Shown: positions 1-8,640, numbered from the stretch's first letter. The stretch is 64,000 nt of DNA from Promicromonospora sp049532985 (GCF_049532985.1 NZ_CP186693.1:1736001-1800000), one strand, 5' to 3'. The notes: generated from the sequence alone by a model not told the origin. Translations and numbers: made by a program.

Positions 1-922
1 CGACCACCTCGGTCCGGCCCGCCGCGTGCAGGGCGAACACGTCGGCGAGGTCGTTGCGGGTGCCGACGATCGAGCCGATCACCGAGATGCCCTTCAGGAC
101 GGTGTCGAAGATCGGCAGCTGGATGGTGCCGTGCGCGGGCAGGGCGACGCAGACCAGCCGCCCGCCGCGGCGCAGCGACGCGAAGGCCTGGTCGAACGAG
201 GCCGGCGACGCGGCCAGCGCGACCGCGACGTCGGCCCCGCCGAGCCGCTGGATCGCCTGGGCCGGGTCCTCGCGGGCGGCGTTGACCACGTGGTCGGCGC
301 CGAGCCGGGCCGCCAGGTCCAGCTTGTGGTCCTCCAGGTCCACGGCCACCGTGAACGCCCCCGCGATCCGGGCGTACTGCAGCGCCAGGTGCCCGAGACC
401 GCCGACGCCGAAGATCGCCACGGTCTCGGCCGGCGCCACGCCGGCCACCCTGATCGCCTTGTAGGTGGTCACGCCCGCGCAGGTCAGGGGCGCGGCGTCC
501 AGCGACGACACGTCGTCGGGCACCGGGGTCGCGAACGCGGCGGGCACAACGGCGTACTCGGCGAACGCCCCGTTCACCGAGTAGCCGGAGTTGGCCTGCT
601 TCTCGCACAGGGTCTCCCGGCCGCTGATGCAGTAGCGGCACTCGCCGCACGCGCTGCCGAGCCACGCGATGGCGACGCGCTGCCCGGGACTGCGGCCGTG
701 CACGCCCTCGCCGAGCCGCTCGATGCGGCCGACGCCCTCGTGCCCCGGCACGAACGGCGGGTGCGGCTTGACCGGCCAGTCGCCGTGCGCGGCGTGGATG
801 TCGGTGTGGCACAGACCGCTGGTCTCGATCCGGACCAGGACCTGACCGGGTCCGGGCTCGGGGACGGGCACGTCCATGACCTGCAGCGGTGCGGTGAAGT
901 CGGTGACGACGGCGGCCTTCAT
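1..922 (-). CDS. adhP: Zinc-dependent alcohol dehydrogenase, AdhP type (3' end outside window)
   Basis: Partial gene; about 307 N-terminal residues are present and the C-terminus lies beyond the window edge. The protein is a medium-chain dehydrogenase interconverting alcohols and aldehydes with NAD(H). Visible are the catalytic-zinc motifs (SGLCHTD, then GHEGVG), the four-cysteine structural-zinc loop (CGECRYC then ...ETLC) and the Rossmann motif GVGGLG. The ATG start gives the usual MKAAVV N-terminus of the family. It is divergent from a second alcohol dehydrogenase at 1078, and the shared 155-bp gap holds DosR-like boxes, so fermentative or hypoxic expression is likely (inference). The family call is firm; the true substrate is not shown by the sequence. 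Confidence 0.9.
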   Translation of the reverse strand, partial: MKAAVVTDFTAPLQVMDVPVPEPGPGQVLVRIETSGLCHTDIHAAHGDWPVKPHPPFVPGHEGVGRIERLGEGVHGRSPGQRVAIAWLGSACGECRYCISGRETLCEKQANSGYSVNGAFAEYAVVPAAFATPVPDDVSSLDAAPLTCAGVTTYKAIRVAGVAPAETVAIFGVGGLGHLALQYARIAGAFTVAVDLEDHKLDLAARLGADHVVNAAREDPAQAIQRLGGADVAVALAASPASFDQAFASLRRGGRLVCVALPAHGTIQLPIFDTVLKGISVIGSIVGTRNDLADVFALHAAGRTEVV

Positions 923-988
923 GACAGCTCCGATCGGAGAGGGTGTGCTGACGGTTCAACACCACTGCGCGAGAGCCGGCGCGAAGCA

Positions 989-1025
989 GAGGCCAACGTC
1001 CTGACACCCGACGGGCGAAGGTCCC
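989..1025. promoter_or_regulatory. Pair of DosR/DevR-like boxes between two divergent alcohol dehydrogenase genes
   Basis: CGGGCGAAGGTCCC at 1012-1025 matches the pattern GGGxCnnnnGxCCC at 9 of 10 fixed positions. GAGGCCAACGTCCT at 989-1002 matches at 8 of 10. Starts are 23 bp apart, close to the 22-bp spacing of the other pairs in this window. The proximal box ends 52 bp before the ATG at 1078. The resemblance to the mycobacterial DosR palindrome is from memory; function is inferred. Confidence 0.5.
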
Positions 1026-1077
1026 CGCGACTGCCCCGGCGCTGGCGGCCGGGCGGCGGACTGGTCATGGTGGAGGC

Positions 1078-2073
1078 ATGGACATGCGGGCATGGGTCAC
1101 CGGGAGCACGGTGGGCAGCCTCGCCCTGCGCCAGGTGCCCGTGCCCCGGCCCGGTCCGGACGAGGTGCTGGTGCGGGTCGAGGCCTGCGGCGTGTGCCGC
1201 ACCGACCTGCACGTCGTGGACCGCGAGCTGCCCGTGCACCTGCCGCACGTGGTGCCCGGGCACCAGGTGGTCGGCGTCGTCGAGGAGACCGGCCCCGCCG
1301 TGCGGCACCTGCGGCGCGGCGACCGCGTGGGGGTGGCGTGGCTGCGCCGCACCTGCGGCGCGTGCCGGTGGTGCCGCGAGGGGCAGGAGAACCTCTGCCC
1401 CGACTCGCGGTACACCGGGTGGGACGCCCACGGCGGCTTCGCCGAGCACACCACCGTGCCCGAGGCCTACGCCTACCGGCTGCGCGCCGACCGGGACCCC
1501 GCCGAGGTGGCCCCGCTCCTGTGCGCCGGCATCATCGGGTACCGGGCGCTGACCCGCACCGGCCTGCGCGCCGGCGGCCGGCTCGGCCTGTACGGCTACG
1601 GGTCCAGCGCGCACCTCACCGCACGCCTGGCCGTCGCGTGCGGCGCGGAGGTCTACGTCATGACGCGCGGCGCCGCCAACCGGGACCTGGCCCGGCGCAC
1701 CGGCGCCCGGTTCGCCGGGGCCGCGACCGACCGGCCGCCCGAGCCGGTCGACGCCGCGATCGTCTTCGCCCCGGCCGGCGAGCTCGTGCCGCTCGCCCTC
1801 CAGGCCACCGAACGGGGCGGCACCGTGGTGCTGGCGGGTATCCACATGAGCGACCTGCCCGCCATGTCGTACACCGAGCACCTCTTCTACGAGCGCGACC
1901 TGCGCACCGTCACCGCCAACACCCGCGCCGACGGCGCCGCGTTCCTGCGGCTGGCCCGCACGCTCCGGATCGTCCCGGAGGTGACCCGCTACCCCTTCGA
2001 CCGGACGGACGAGGCGCTCGCGGACCTCCGGTCGGGGGCGGCGTCGGGCTCGCTGGTCGTGACACCCGGCTGA
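1078..2073 (+). CDS. Zinc-binding alcohol dehydrogenase family protein
   Basis: 331-residue medium-chain dehydrogenase. Motifs seen: GVCRTDLH (catalytic zinc Cys), the GHxxxG segment as GHQVVG, the four-Cys structural zinc site (CGACRWC...NLC) and a nucleotide-binding stretch GYGSSAH in place of the usual GxGGxG. The Glu of the common GHE motif is Gln here, and the SSAH loop suggests the subfamily often annotated as zinc-binding alcohol dehydrogenase family rather than classical ADH. The gene is divergent from the adhP-like gene and lies just downstream of DosR-like boxes, so it probably serves NAD(P)H balance under low oxygen (inference). Its substrate is unknown. Confidence 0.88.
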   Translation: MDMRAWVTGSTVGSLALRQVPVPRPGPDEVLVRVEACGVCRTDLHVVDRELPVHLPHVVPGHQVVGVVEETGPAVRHLRRGDRVGVAWLRRTCGACRWCREGQENLCPDSRYTGWDAHGGFAEHTTVPEAYAYRLRADRDPAEVAPLLCAGIIGYRALTRTGLRAGGRLGLYGYGSSAHLTARLAVACGAEVYVMTRGAANRDLARRTGARFAGAATDRPPEPVDAAIVFAPAGELVPLALQATERGGTVVLAGIHMSDLPAMSYTEHLFYERDLRTVTANTRADGAAFLRLARTLRIVPEVTRYPFDRTDEALADLRSGAASGSLVVTPG

Positions 2074-2117
2074 CAGGACGACCCGGGCCGTCGCGGGGCT
2101 CGTCCGCCTGGTCGAGG

Positions 2118-2153
2118 GGGACCTACGTCCCCGCCGTGCGGGGCCGACGGCCC
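2118..2153. promoter_or_regulatory. Two perfect DosR/DevR-like boxes upstream of ppdK
   Basis: GGGACCTACGTCCC (2118-2131) and GGGGCCGACGGCCC (2140-2153) both match GGGxCnnnnGxCCC at all ten fixed positions. Their starts are exactly 22 bp apart, two helical turns, so two regulator dimers would lie on one face. The second box ends 107 bp before the ppdK ATG. Confidence 0.65.
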
Positions 2154-2260
2154 TGACCCGTCTCGCACCGGCCGGGCGAGGCTGGCAGCGTGGCCGGGCC
2201 GCCCCGCCCCGGCACGGCCGCCGGAGACACGGCACACGGGCGCGGACCGACGGAGGCGCG

Positions 2261-4912
2261 ATGACCACGCATGCGGAGAGCCGGACCGGATCGGCCACCA
2301 CGGGCGCGCCGCCGCCGACGTCGGCACCACCGGCGGACGGGCGGCTGGTCTACGACCTGTCGGAGGGGAACGCCGGGATGCGCTCCCTGCTCGGCGGCAA
2401 GGGCGCGGGCGTCGCGGAGATGCGGCGCATCGGCGTACCCGTCCCCGACGGCTTCACGGTGACCACCGCGGCGTGCGTCGCCGCCATGCGAGGCGGCGGC
2501 ACCTGGCCCGACGGACTCTGGGGCGAGATCCAGGCCCACCTCGACGCCCTGGAACGCCGCACCGGCCGGGTGCTGGGCGCCGCCGAGCGCCCGCTGCTGG
2601 TGTCCGTGCGGTCGGGCGCCGTGTTCTCCATGCCGGGGATGATGGACACCATCCTCAACCTGGGCATCTCGGAGCAGTCCGCCGCCGGCCTCGCGGCCGA
2701 GTCAGGCGACCCGCGGTTCGCGTGGGACTCCTACCGCCGGTTCGTGCAGATGTACGGCGAGGTGGTCGAAGGCGTCCCGGGACAGGCCTTCGAGGACGAG
2801 CTCACCGCGCTCAAGGACCGGCGCGGCGCCCGGCAGGACACGGACCTCACGGTCGACGACCTGCGCGACCTCACCGCCACGTTCCGCCGCGTGGCCCGCG
2901 AGAGCACCGGCCACGACCTGCCCACCGAGCCGCGCGAGCAGCTCCGGCGGGCGATCGACGCCGTCTTCGCGTCGTGGGACAGCCCCCGGGCGCAGGTCTA
3001 CCGGCGGCTGAACGACATCCCGGACGACCTGGGCACCGCCGTGAACGTCATGCAGATGGTCTTCGGCAACAAGGGCGGCACCTCCGCGACCGGCGTGTGC
3101 TTCACGCGCAACCCGGCCACGGGCGCCAAGGAACGGTACGGCGAGTTCCTCCTCGACGCGCAGGGAGAGGACGTGGTGGCGGGCATCCGCACCCCGCGGC
3201 GCCTGCAGGAGCTGGAGACCGTGCTGCCCGAGGCGTACGCCCGGCTCATGTCCGCGATGGACCGGCTGGAGCGCCACTACGGCGACATGCAGGACATCGA
3301 GTTCACCGTCGAGGACGGCACGCTCTACCTGCTGCAGGTGCGCACCGGCAAGCGCACCGCCGCGGCGGCCCTCAAGGTCGCGCGTGACCTCGTCGCGGAG
3401 GGCCTGATCGACACCGAGACGGCCCTGCGGCGCATCGACCCCGCCCAGCTCGACCAGCTCCTGCACCCCGCGCTCGACCCCGACCACACCGCGACCCCGC
3501 TCACCCACGGGCTCAACGCCTCGCCGGGCGCCGCCGTCGGCCGCCTCGTGTTCGACGCCGACACCGCCGCCGCCCAGGGCGTGCTCACCGCGCACGGCGG
3601 CATGACGTCGCACGCCGCCGTGGTGGCACGTGGCATGGGCAAGCCGTGCGTCGCGGGCGCCGGCGACCTGCGCATCGACGCCGACGCCCGCACCCTGACC
3701 ATCGGCGGCACGGTGCTCACCGACGCGGACACCGTCACCCTCGACGGCACCACCGGAGCCGTCTACCCGGGCGCCCTGCCGCTCGTGCCGCCCCGCGTCA
3801 CCGACGACTTCTCCACCGTCCTGGGCTGGGCCGACGACGTCCGCCGCCTCGGCGTCCGCGCCAACGCCGACACCGGGGCCGACGCCGTCCGCGCCCGCGA
3901 GCTCGGCGCCGAGGGCGTGGGCCTGTGCCGCACCGAGCACATGTTCATGGCCACCGACCGCCTGCCCGTCGTGCGCCGCATGATCCTGGCCGACACCGCC
4001 GCGTCCCGGCAGGCCGCCCTCGACCAGCTGCTGCCCGTGCAGCAGGCGGACTTCGAGGAGATCTTCACCGCGATGACCGGGCTGCCGGTGGCCGTGCGAC
4101 TCATCGACCCGCCGCTGCACGAGTTCCTGCCCGACCTGGTGGAGCAGTCGCTGCTGGTGCAGCGGCTGGAAGCCGGCGGCGAGCCCGGTGAGCTGGGGCA
4201 GGCGCGCGCCCTCCTGGCCCGGATCACCAGCATGGCCGAGGCGAACCCCATGCTCGGCACCCGCGGCGTCCGGCTGACGCTGCTGCACCCGGAGATCGGC
4301 GTCATGCAGACCCGCGCGATCGTCCGTGCGGCGCTCGCGGTACGGGCGCGCGGCCTGGACCCGCGCGTGGAGATCATGGTGCCCCTGGTCGGGTACGCCG
4401 AGGAGCTGCGGCGCATGCGCGAGATCGTCGTGGCCACCGCCGACGAGGAGCTGGCCGCCGCCGGCGTCACCGACCTGGCCTACCGCGTCGGCACCATGAT
4501 CGAGCTGCCGCGTGCCGCGCTGACGGCGGGCGAGATCGCCGAGCACGCCGACTTCTTCTCGTTCGGTACGAACGACCTGACCCAGACGACGATCGGCGTC
4601 TCCCGCGACGACGCCGAGGGCTCCTTCCTGGCGGCGTACCTGGAGGAGGGCATCGTGCCCGCCGACCCCTTCGCCTCCCTCGACGCGGACGGCGTGGGCG
4701 AGCTCGTCCGGACTGGCGTCGAGCGCGGGCTGCGCACCCGGCCCGACCTGGAGACCGGCGTCTGCGGGGAGCACGGCGGTGACCCGGCGTCGATCACGCT
4801 GCTCGACAGGATCGGCGTGGACTACGTGTCCTGCTCGCCGTACCGCATCCCGGTCGCCCGCCTGGCGGCGGCCCGCGCCCGGCTGGACGATGCGGCGCGT
4901 GACGATGCGTGA
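2261..4912 (+). CDS. ppdK: Pyruvate, phosphate dikinase
   Basis: 883 residues, the normal PPDK length. The enzyme interconverts pyruvate, ATP and phosphate with PEP, AMP and PPi, supporting gluconeogenesis or PPi-linked glycolysis. The N-terminal ATP-grasp domain begins with LLGGKGAGVAEM after a Pro/Ala-rich leader of about 28 residues. The phosphohistidine sits in GGMTSHAAVVARG (His about 451). The C-terminal TIM barrel ends in TGVCGEHGGDP with the active-site Cys near 835. No truncation is seen. Two perfect DosR-like boxes precede the gene, placing it in the low-oxygen island. A long imperfect hairpin follows before the convergent nitroreductase gene. Confidence 0.97.
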   Translation: MTTHAESRTGSATTGAPPPTSAPPADGRLVYDLSEGNAGMRSLLGGKGAGVAEMRRIGVPVPDGFTVTTAACVAAMRGGGTWPDGLWGEIQAHLDALERRTGRVLGAAERPLLVSVRSGAVFSMPGMMDTILNLGISEQSAAGLAAESGDPRFAWDSYRRFVQMYGEVVEGVPGQAFEDELTALKDRRGARQDTDLTVDDLRDLTATFRRVARESTGHDLPTEPREQLRRAIDAVFASWDSPRAQVYRRLNDIPDDLGTAVNVMQMVFGNKGGTSATGVCFTRNPATGAKERYGEFLLDAQGEDVVAGIRTPRRLQELETVLPEAYARLMSAMDRLERHYGDMQDIEFTVEDGTLYLLQVRTGKRTAAAALKVARDLVAEGLIDTETALRRIDPAQLDQLLHPALDPDHTATPLTHGLNASPGAAVGRLVFDADTAAAQGVLTAHGGMTSHAAVVARGMGKPCVAGAGDLRIDADARTLTIGGTVLTDADTVTLDGTTGAVYPGALPLVPPRVTDDFSTVLGWADDVRRLGVRANADTGADAVRARELGAEGVGLCRTEHMFMATDRLPVVRRMILADTAASRQAALDQLLPVQQADFEEIFTAMTGLPVAVRLIDPPLHEFLPDLVEQSLLVQRLEAGGEPGELGQARALLARITSMAEANPMLGTRGVRLTLLHPEIGVMQTRAIVRAALAVRARGLDPRVEIMVPLVGYAEELRRMREIVVATADEELAAAGVTDLAYRVGTMIELPRAALTAGEIAEHADFFSFGTNDLTQTTIGVSRDDAEGSFLAAYLEEGIVPADPFASLDADGVGELVRTGVERGLRTRPDLETGVCGEHGGDPASITLLDRIGVDYVSCSPYRIPVARLAAARARLDDAARDDA

Positions 4913-4934
4913 CGATGCGTGGCCCTCGCCCACC

Positions 4935-5013
4935 GAAGGTGCGCTTCTAGCCAGTCATTGGGACCACCAACTAGGGTCGTGGTGGGCCGGATGACTGGGT
5001 AGAAGCGCACTTC
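4935..5013. repeat. 79-nt long imperfect palindrome between convergent genes
   Basis: The left arm (4935-4958) and right arm (4991-5013) are inverted copies of about 23 nt with one bulge and one mismatch; both contain GTGCGCTTCTA and CCAGTCAT or their complements. An inner stem (GGACCACCA against TGGTGGGCC) extends the fold. It sits between the ends of ppdK and the nitroreductase gene. It could be a bidirectional terminator or a REP/MITE-like element. It is AT-richer than its surroundings. Confidence 0.6.
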
Positions 5014-5047
5014 AGGCGCTGATGGCTGGTTCACCCGCCGTCCCGTG

Positions 5048-6034
5048 TCACGCCGTCGGCCGGCTGCGCCACGGTGTCCACGGGCGGACGGCGTCGTGCC
5101 GCGGGCGGGTGCGGCGGGGTGTGTGCTCCGCCTGGGGGCTGGTGCCCAGCCGCATGAGCATCTGCGGGTAGGCGTGCAGGGACAGGGCCTGGCGCAGGTC
5201 GTGCCGGGTCGTGGGGTTCTCCAGGACGGTGGTGGCGAACGACGCGTGCACGAAGTGCGTGGTGGCCACCAGCAGCGCGTGCTCCAGGGCCTGGCCGGCC
5301 GCGACCCAGTCCCGGGGGGAGTCGCCGGGCGTGGTCAGCACGGCAAGCGTCGAGTGCCGCTCGAACGGCTCCCGGCCCCGGCTGGCGTTGAACCGGCGCA
5401 CGGGGGCGTCCGGGTTGGTCGGTGCGCGTCCGAGCAGGTGCTCCGGGATGCCGTCGTCGCGGCCCGGCCAGGTGGCGGTCCACGCGGCCTCCTCGTCGCG
5501 TGCGGCCATGTCCTCCGCCGCGACCGCCTCGGCGCGGCGCACCAGCGCGAGCACCTCCGGCCGCGAGGGATCGGAGGGCTGGATCGTGCGCATGCTGGCG
5601 CCCTCGGCGTACGCGGCGCGCTGGATCGCGACCAGCACGTCGGCCGGCAGCGGCCGGTCCTCGAAGGGGACGCGGGACGTCGTCCGGTGCTCGATCGCGA
5701 CGGACAGCTCCAGCTCGTCGTCGCCCGGGTCGTCGCCCGGTTCGAGCGTGATCTGCGCGACGAGCAGGTCGTCCTCCGGATCGGGCAGCACCGTGACCAC
5801 CGCGGTGAGCGACTCCCGGCGGGCCGCGACGCGCGCGTTGAACAGGAACGCCCCGCAGCTGATCAGCATCTCCCGGCCCTGCGGGTCGCTGTGCCGTAGC
5901 TGCCGCGACGGGTCGGCGCGGAGCGTCACCGTGCGGTCGCTCGTCGCCACCCGCCAGGGCTGGGTGTTCAGGACGCTCGGCGCGTCCCCGGCGGCGTTCA
6001 GGATCCTCTCGACCCGTGCGTCGACGATGTCCAT
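5048..6034 (-). CDS. Acg-family nitroreductase-like flavoprotein
   Basis: 328 residues, matching the length of mycobacterial Acg (Rv2032). The ATG at 6034 begins MDIVDARVERIL and is followed by the FMN-binding NTQPWR motif at about residues 23-28. A longer in-frame start at 6229 would run through the promoter boxes, so it was rejected. Acg is a DosR-regulated, FMN-binding member of the nitroreductase fold that may store flavin rather than reduce substrates (family knowledge). This copy lies opposite an SQR-like flavoprotein, with two DosR-like boxes in the shared promoter. The C-terminus is Arg/Pro-rich. Confidence 0.85.
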   Translation of the reverse strand: MDIVDARVERILNAAGDAPSVLNTQPWRVATSDRTVTLRADPSRQLRHSDPQGREMLISCGAFLFNARVAARRESLTAVVTVLPDPEDDLLVAQITLEPGDDPGDDELELSVAIEHRTTSRVPFEDRPLPADVLVAIQRAAYAEGASMRTIQPSDPSRPEVLALVRRAEAVAAEDMAARDEEAAWTATWPGRDDGIPEHLLGRAPTNPDAPVRRFNASRGREPFERHSTLAVLTTPGDSPRDWVAAGQALEHALLVATTHFVHASFATTVLENPTTRHDLRQALSLHAYPQMLMRLGTSPQAEHTPRRTRPRHDAVRPWTPWRSRPTA

Positions 6035-6159
6035 GGTCCGTCTCCCTCCGTCTCCTGCGGGGTCGCGCCGGCGGGTCCGGCGGGCCCCGTGCCGCGTCGT
6101 CGCGGTCTGGGCCACTCGTGCTCTGCGCCCAGCACACCACCCGTCCCGAGGGGCCAGCA

Positions 6160-6195
6160 GGGCTGCTGGTCCCGTCTTGCCCGGGCGAACGTCCC
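6160..6195. promoter_or_regulatory. Pair of DosR/DevR-like boxes in a divergent promoter
   Basis: GGGCTGCTGGTCCC (6160-6173) and CGGGCGAACGTCCC (6182-6195) each match GGGxCnnnnGxCCC at 9 of 10 fixed positions. Starts are 22 bp apart. They lie 125 bp from the nitroreductase start and 57 bp from the flavoprotein start, so could serve both. A separate GCCCC-TAC-GGGGC palindrome lies just downstream. Confidence 0.55.
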
Positions 6196-6252
6196 GCACC
6201 GCGACGACCAAGGCCCCTACGGGGCGCACCGTCCGGTGTCGACACTGGGGGC

Positions 6253-7329
6253 ATGACCGGACGAGTCGTGATCCTTGGTGGTCCCGGCGGCGCGCCGTCG
6301 GCCGTCCGGTTGCGGCGCACGCTCGGCGACGACGTCGAGATCACCGTCGTCGACCAGGGCAACCGGCACGTCTACCAGCCCGGGCTGCTGTTCGCGCCGT
6401 TCGGCCTGTCCCCGCTCGACAGCCTGGTCCGGCCCCGCCGGCGGCAGCTGCGGCCGGGCGTCGGCTACCGCTGCGGCGTCGTGCAGCGGGTGGACCTCGA
6501 CCACGACCGCGTGCACCTGGCCGACGGCGCGGTGCTGCCCTACGACCTCCTGGTGATCGCGACCGGCGCACGGTTGCTGCCCGAGGAGACCGAGGGCCTC
6601 GCGACGCCGCTGCGGCCCGCGCAGGTGCACGCGTTCGGCGACCACGAGGGCGCCCGGGCCCTCGCCCGGGCCCTGGCCGCGTTCGACGGCGGCCGGCTCG
6701 TGGTCGACGTCGTCGACATGCCGACCGCGTGCCCGGTGGCGCCCCTGGAGTTCTGCTTCCTGGCCGACTGGTACTTCCGGCGGCGCGGTATCCGCGACGT
6801 GGTCTCGCTGACCTACGTCACCCCGCTGGACGCGGCGTTCACCAAGCCCGTCGCCGCCGCGGCACTGGCCGGCCTGCTCGCCCGCAAGGACATCGACCTG
6901 GTCACCGAGTTCACCACCGGGAGCGTCGAGGACGCCGACGGGGCCGGCGGCCGCCTCGTGTCGTTCGACGAGCGGGAGGTCCCCTTCGACCTGGCGGTGA
7001 TGGTGCCCCTGCACGGCGGCGCAGCCTACGTGGAGGCCTCGGACGGTCTGGGCGACGAGCTCGGCTTCGTGCCCGTCGGCCCGCGTTCCGTGCGGTCCAC
7101 GGCGCGGCCCGACGTCTTCGTCCTCGGCGACGCCGCAGCGGTGCCGACCTCGAAGGCGGGCTCCGGCACGCACGTCGAGGGCGAGATCCTCACCCGGACC
7201 GTCGCCCGGTTCCTCGCCGCCGAACGTGCCGCCAACCCCGCCGACCAGCGTGCCGGCCACCGTGCGGGCCCGGGGCCGGCCACCGCGGTCGACGACCTCG
7301 CGGCGGCCGGTCGGATCGTCCCCACCTGA
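6253..7329 (+). CDS. SQR-like NAD(P)/FAD-dependent oxidoreductase with unusual C-terminus
   Basis: 358 residues of the sulfide:quinone oxidoreductase / NADH dehydrogenase II type. The N-terminal FAD motif reads GGPGGAPSA instead of GxGxxG. ATGARLLPEET and VFVLGDAAAVPTSKAGS are the middle and late FAD motifs, and MPTACPVAPLEF corresponds to the SQR region with a conserved cysteine. The C-terminal membrane-binding part normal in SQR is missing; after FLAAERAA the protein ends in about 35 Ala/Gly/Pro-rich residues just before a tandem-repeat block. It may be truncated or altered. Electron transfer to or from quinones is the family role. DosR-like boxes lie upstream. Confidence 0.75.
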   Translation: MTGRVVILGGPGGAPSAVRLRRTLGDDVEITVVDQGNRHVYQPGLLFAPFGLSPLDSLVRPRRRQLRPGVGYRCGVVQRVDLDHDRVHLADGAVLPYDLLVIATGARLLPEETEGLATPLRPAQVHAFGDHEGARALARALAAFDGGRLVVDVVDMPTACPVAPLEFCFLADWYFRRRGIRDVVSLTYVTPLDAAFTKPVAAAALAGLLARKDIDLVTEFTTGSVEDADGAGGRLVSFDEREVPFDLAVMVPLHGGAAYVEASDGLGDELGFVPVGPRSVRSTARPDVFVLGDAAAVPTSKAGSGTHVEGEILTRTVARFLAAERAANPADQRAGHRAGPGPATAVDDLAAAGRIVPT

Positions 7330-7661
7330 TCGCCCCTCGCCCCGTGCCGGGTCTCGCAGCCGTCGTCCCCTGGCAGCCCTCGTCCCCTGGCCCCCGTCCC
7401 GTGCCGGGTCTCGCGGCCCCCGGCCTCGCGGCCCTCGGCCTTGCGGCCTCGGCCTTGCGGCCTCGGCCTTGCGGCCTCGGCCTTGCGGCCTCGGCCTTGC
7501 GGCCTCGGCCTTGCGGCCTCGGCCTTGCGGCCTCGGCCTTGCGGCCTCGGCCTTGCGGCCTCGGCCTTGCGGCCTCGACCTTGCGGCCTCGACCTTGCAG
7601 CCTCGCAGCCCCGACCTCGCAGCCCCGACCTCGCAGCCCCCGTCGTCGGAGCCGCCGGGCC
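7330..7661. other. 332-bp gene-free gap dominated by tandem repeats
   Basis: No gene is supported here. The first 100 bp hold looser duplications (CCGTGCCGGGTCTCGC occurs twice), then the 14-bp minisatellite, then degenerate copies running into the end of the universal stress gene. Open frames through it are by-products of the repeat, whose period is not a multiple of three. Confidence 0.8.
7437..7632. repeat. 14-bp minisatellite, ten perfect plus four degenerate copies
   Basis: The unit GGCCTTGCGGCCTC is repeated ten times without change from 7437 to 7576. Two near-copies beginning GACC (7577-7604) and two diverged copies GCAGCCCCGACCTC (7605-7632) follow. Each unit contains GGCC-TTGC-GGCC, a small inverted repeat, so the array can fold into many hairpins on either strand. 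It lies between the convergent ends of the flavoprotein and universal stress genes. Identical copies suggest recent expansion by slippage. Confidence 0.95.
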
Positions 7662-8561
7662 TCAGGACCGCGGCAGCGGGACGACGGCGACCGGGCACGC
7701 TGCGTGATGGATCAGGGCCTGGCTGGTCGACCCGAGCAGCAGCCCGCGGAACCCGCCCCGGCCGCGCGTCCCGACCACGACGAGCTGCGCGCGCTCGGCG
7801 TGCTCGAGCAGCACCCGGGTCGGCCCCTCCCGGACCACCACCTCCTCGACCCGGACGCCCGGGTGCCGCGCGCGGTCCTGGGCCAGCCACGTGCTCAGCT
7901 GCTCCGACTCGTGCCGCTCGATGGCGTCCCACGCGGTGGTCAGCTCCCACACCGTCGTCACGGGCAGGTCGCTCCAGGCATGCACGGCCACGAGCGGGAC
8001 GCCGCGCGCCGACGCCGCCTCGAACGCGAACGTGACGGCCGCCCGGCTGGTGCCCGAACCGTCCACACCGACCACCACCGGGCCGGTCTGCGGACCGTCC
8101 GGCGGGGTGGTGCCGGGCGGTTCGGCCGTGCGGACCACCACCACCGGGCAGTGCGCGTGCGTGCTGACCGCCACCGCGATCGACCCGATGACCAGCCCGC
8201 TGAAACCACCGAGGCCTCGGTCCCCGAGCACCACCATGCCGGCGGACGCCGACCGCCCGATCAGGCGCGCCGCGACCGAGCCGCCCACCAGGTCGGTGCG
8301 CGTGACGACCCCTGGGGCCGCGTCGCGGGCCGCTGCCTCGGCCTCGTCGAGCCACTGCCGGCCTTGCGCGATCAGCGCGTCCTGGTACGCCCCGAGCGCC
8401 ACCGCGTGCGGCACGCTCACCGGCACCGGGGTCCAGACGTGCGCGAGCACCAGCGGCACGTCCCGCCGGGCGGCCTCCAGCGCGGCCCAGCGGGCCGCCC
8501 GGGTGGCCGACTCCGAGCCGTCGACCCCGACCAGCACGGGGCCCGTCGTCGTCTGGGTCAT
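7662..8561 (-). CDS. Tandem-domain universal stress protein
   Basis: 299 residues made of two UspA domains (about 1-145 and 150-299). Each begins with a VGVDGS motif and ends with the ATP-binding loop: GDRGLGGFSGLVIGS in the first, GTRGRGGFRGLLLGS in the second. Tandem Usp proteins of this type (for example Rv2623) bind ATP and belong to the mycobacterial dormancy regulon. The ATG is preceded by GAGGAG. A longer frame reaching 9863 is an artefact crossing the neighbouring genes. Two DosR-like boxes lie in the shared promoter with the DUF1876 gene. Confidence 0.93.
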   Translation of the reverse strand: MTQTTTGPVLVGVDGSESATRAARWAALEAARRDVPLVLAHVWTPVPVSVPHAVALGAYQDALIAQGRQWLDEAEAAARDAAPGVVTRTDLVGGSVAARLIGRSASAGMVVLGDRGLGGFSGLVIGSIAVAVSTHAHCPVVVVRTAEPPGTTPPDGPQTGPVVVGVDGSGTSRAAVTFAFEAASARGVPLVAVHAWSDLPVTTVWELTTAWDAIERHESEQLSTWLAQDRARHPGVRVEEVVVREGPTRVLLEHAERAQLVVVGTRGRGGFRGLLLGSTSQALIHHAACPVAVVPLPRS

Positions 8562-8640
8562 CTCGGTCTCCTCGGTCGGCGCGGGGCGGCCTGGCGCGGC
8601 CGCCACCTCCCACGCTAGGCAGCGCGGGCCCGGGCGCCCC

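Noticed and set aside
26..1552. Long plus-strand open frame across the first alcohol dehydrogenase region
   Set aside because: It is antisense to adhP and out of frame with the second dehydrogenase; composition is a typical high-GC shadow (Arg/Gly/Asp-rich, no motif).
2702..4933. 743-residue open frame antisense to ppdK
   Set aside because: Long open antisense frames are expected at this GC content; ppdK has intact catalytic motifs, the antisense frame has none.
7437..7632. CRISPR array
   Set aside because: The 14-bp units are directly joined without spacers and no cas gene is present.
7226..8035. Open frames through the minisatellite encoding repeated Leu-Arg-Pro-Arg-Pro-Cys-Gly units
   Set aside because: The 14-bp period keeps all frames open by chance; no start signal or conserved sequence, and the frames run antisense into usp.
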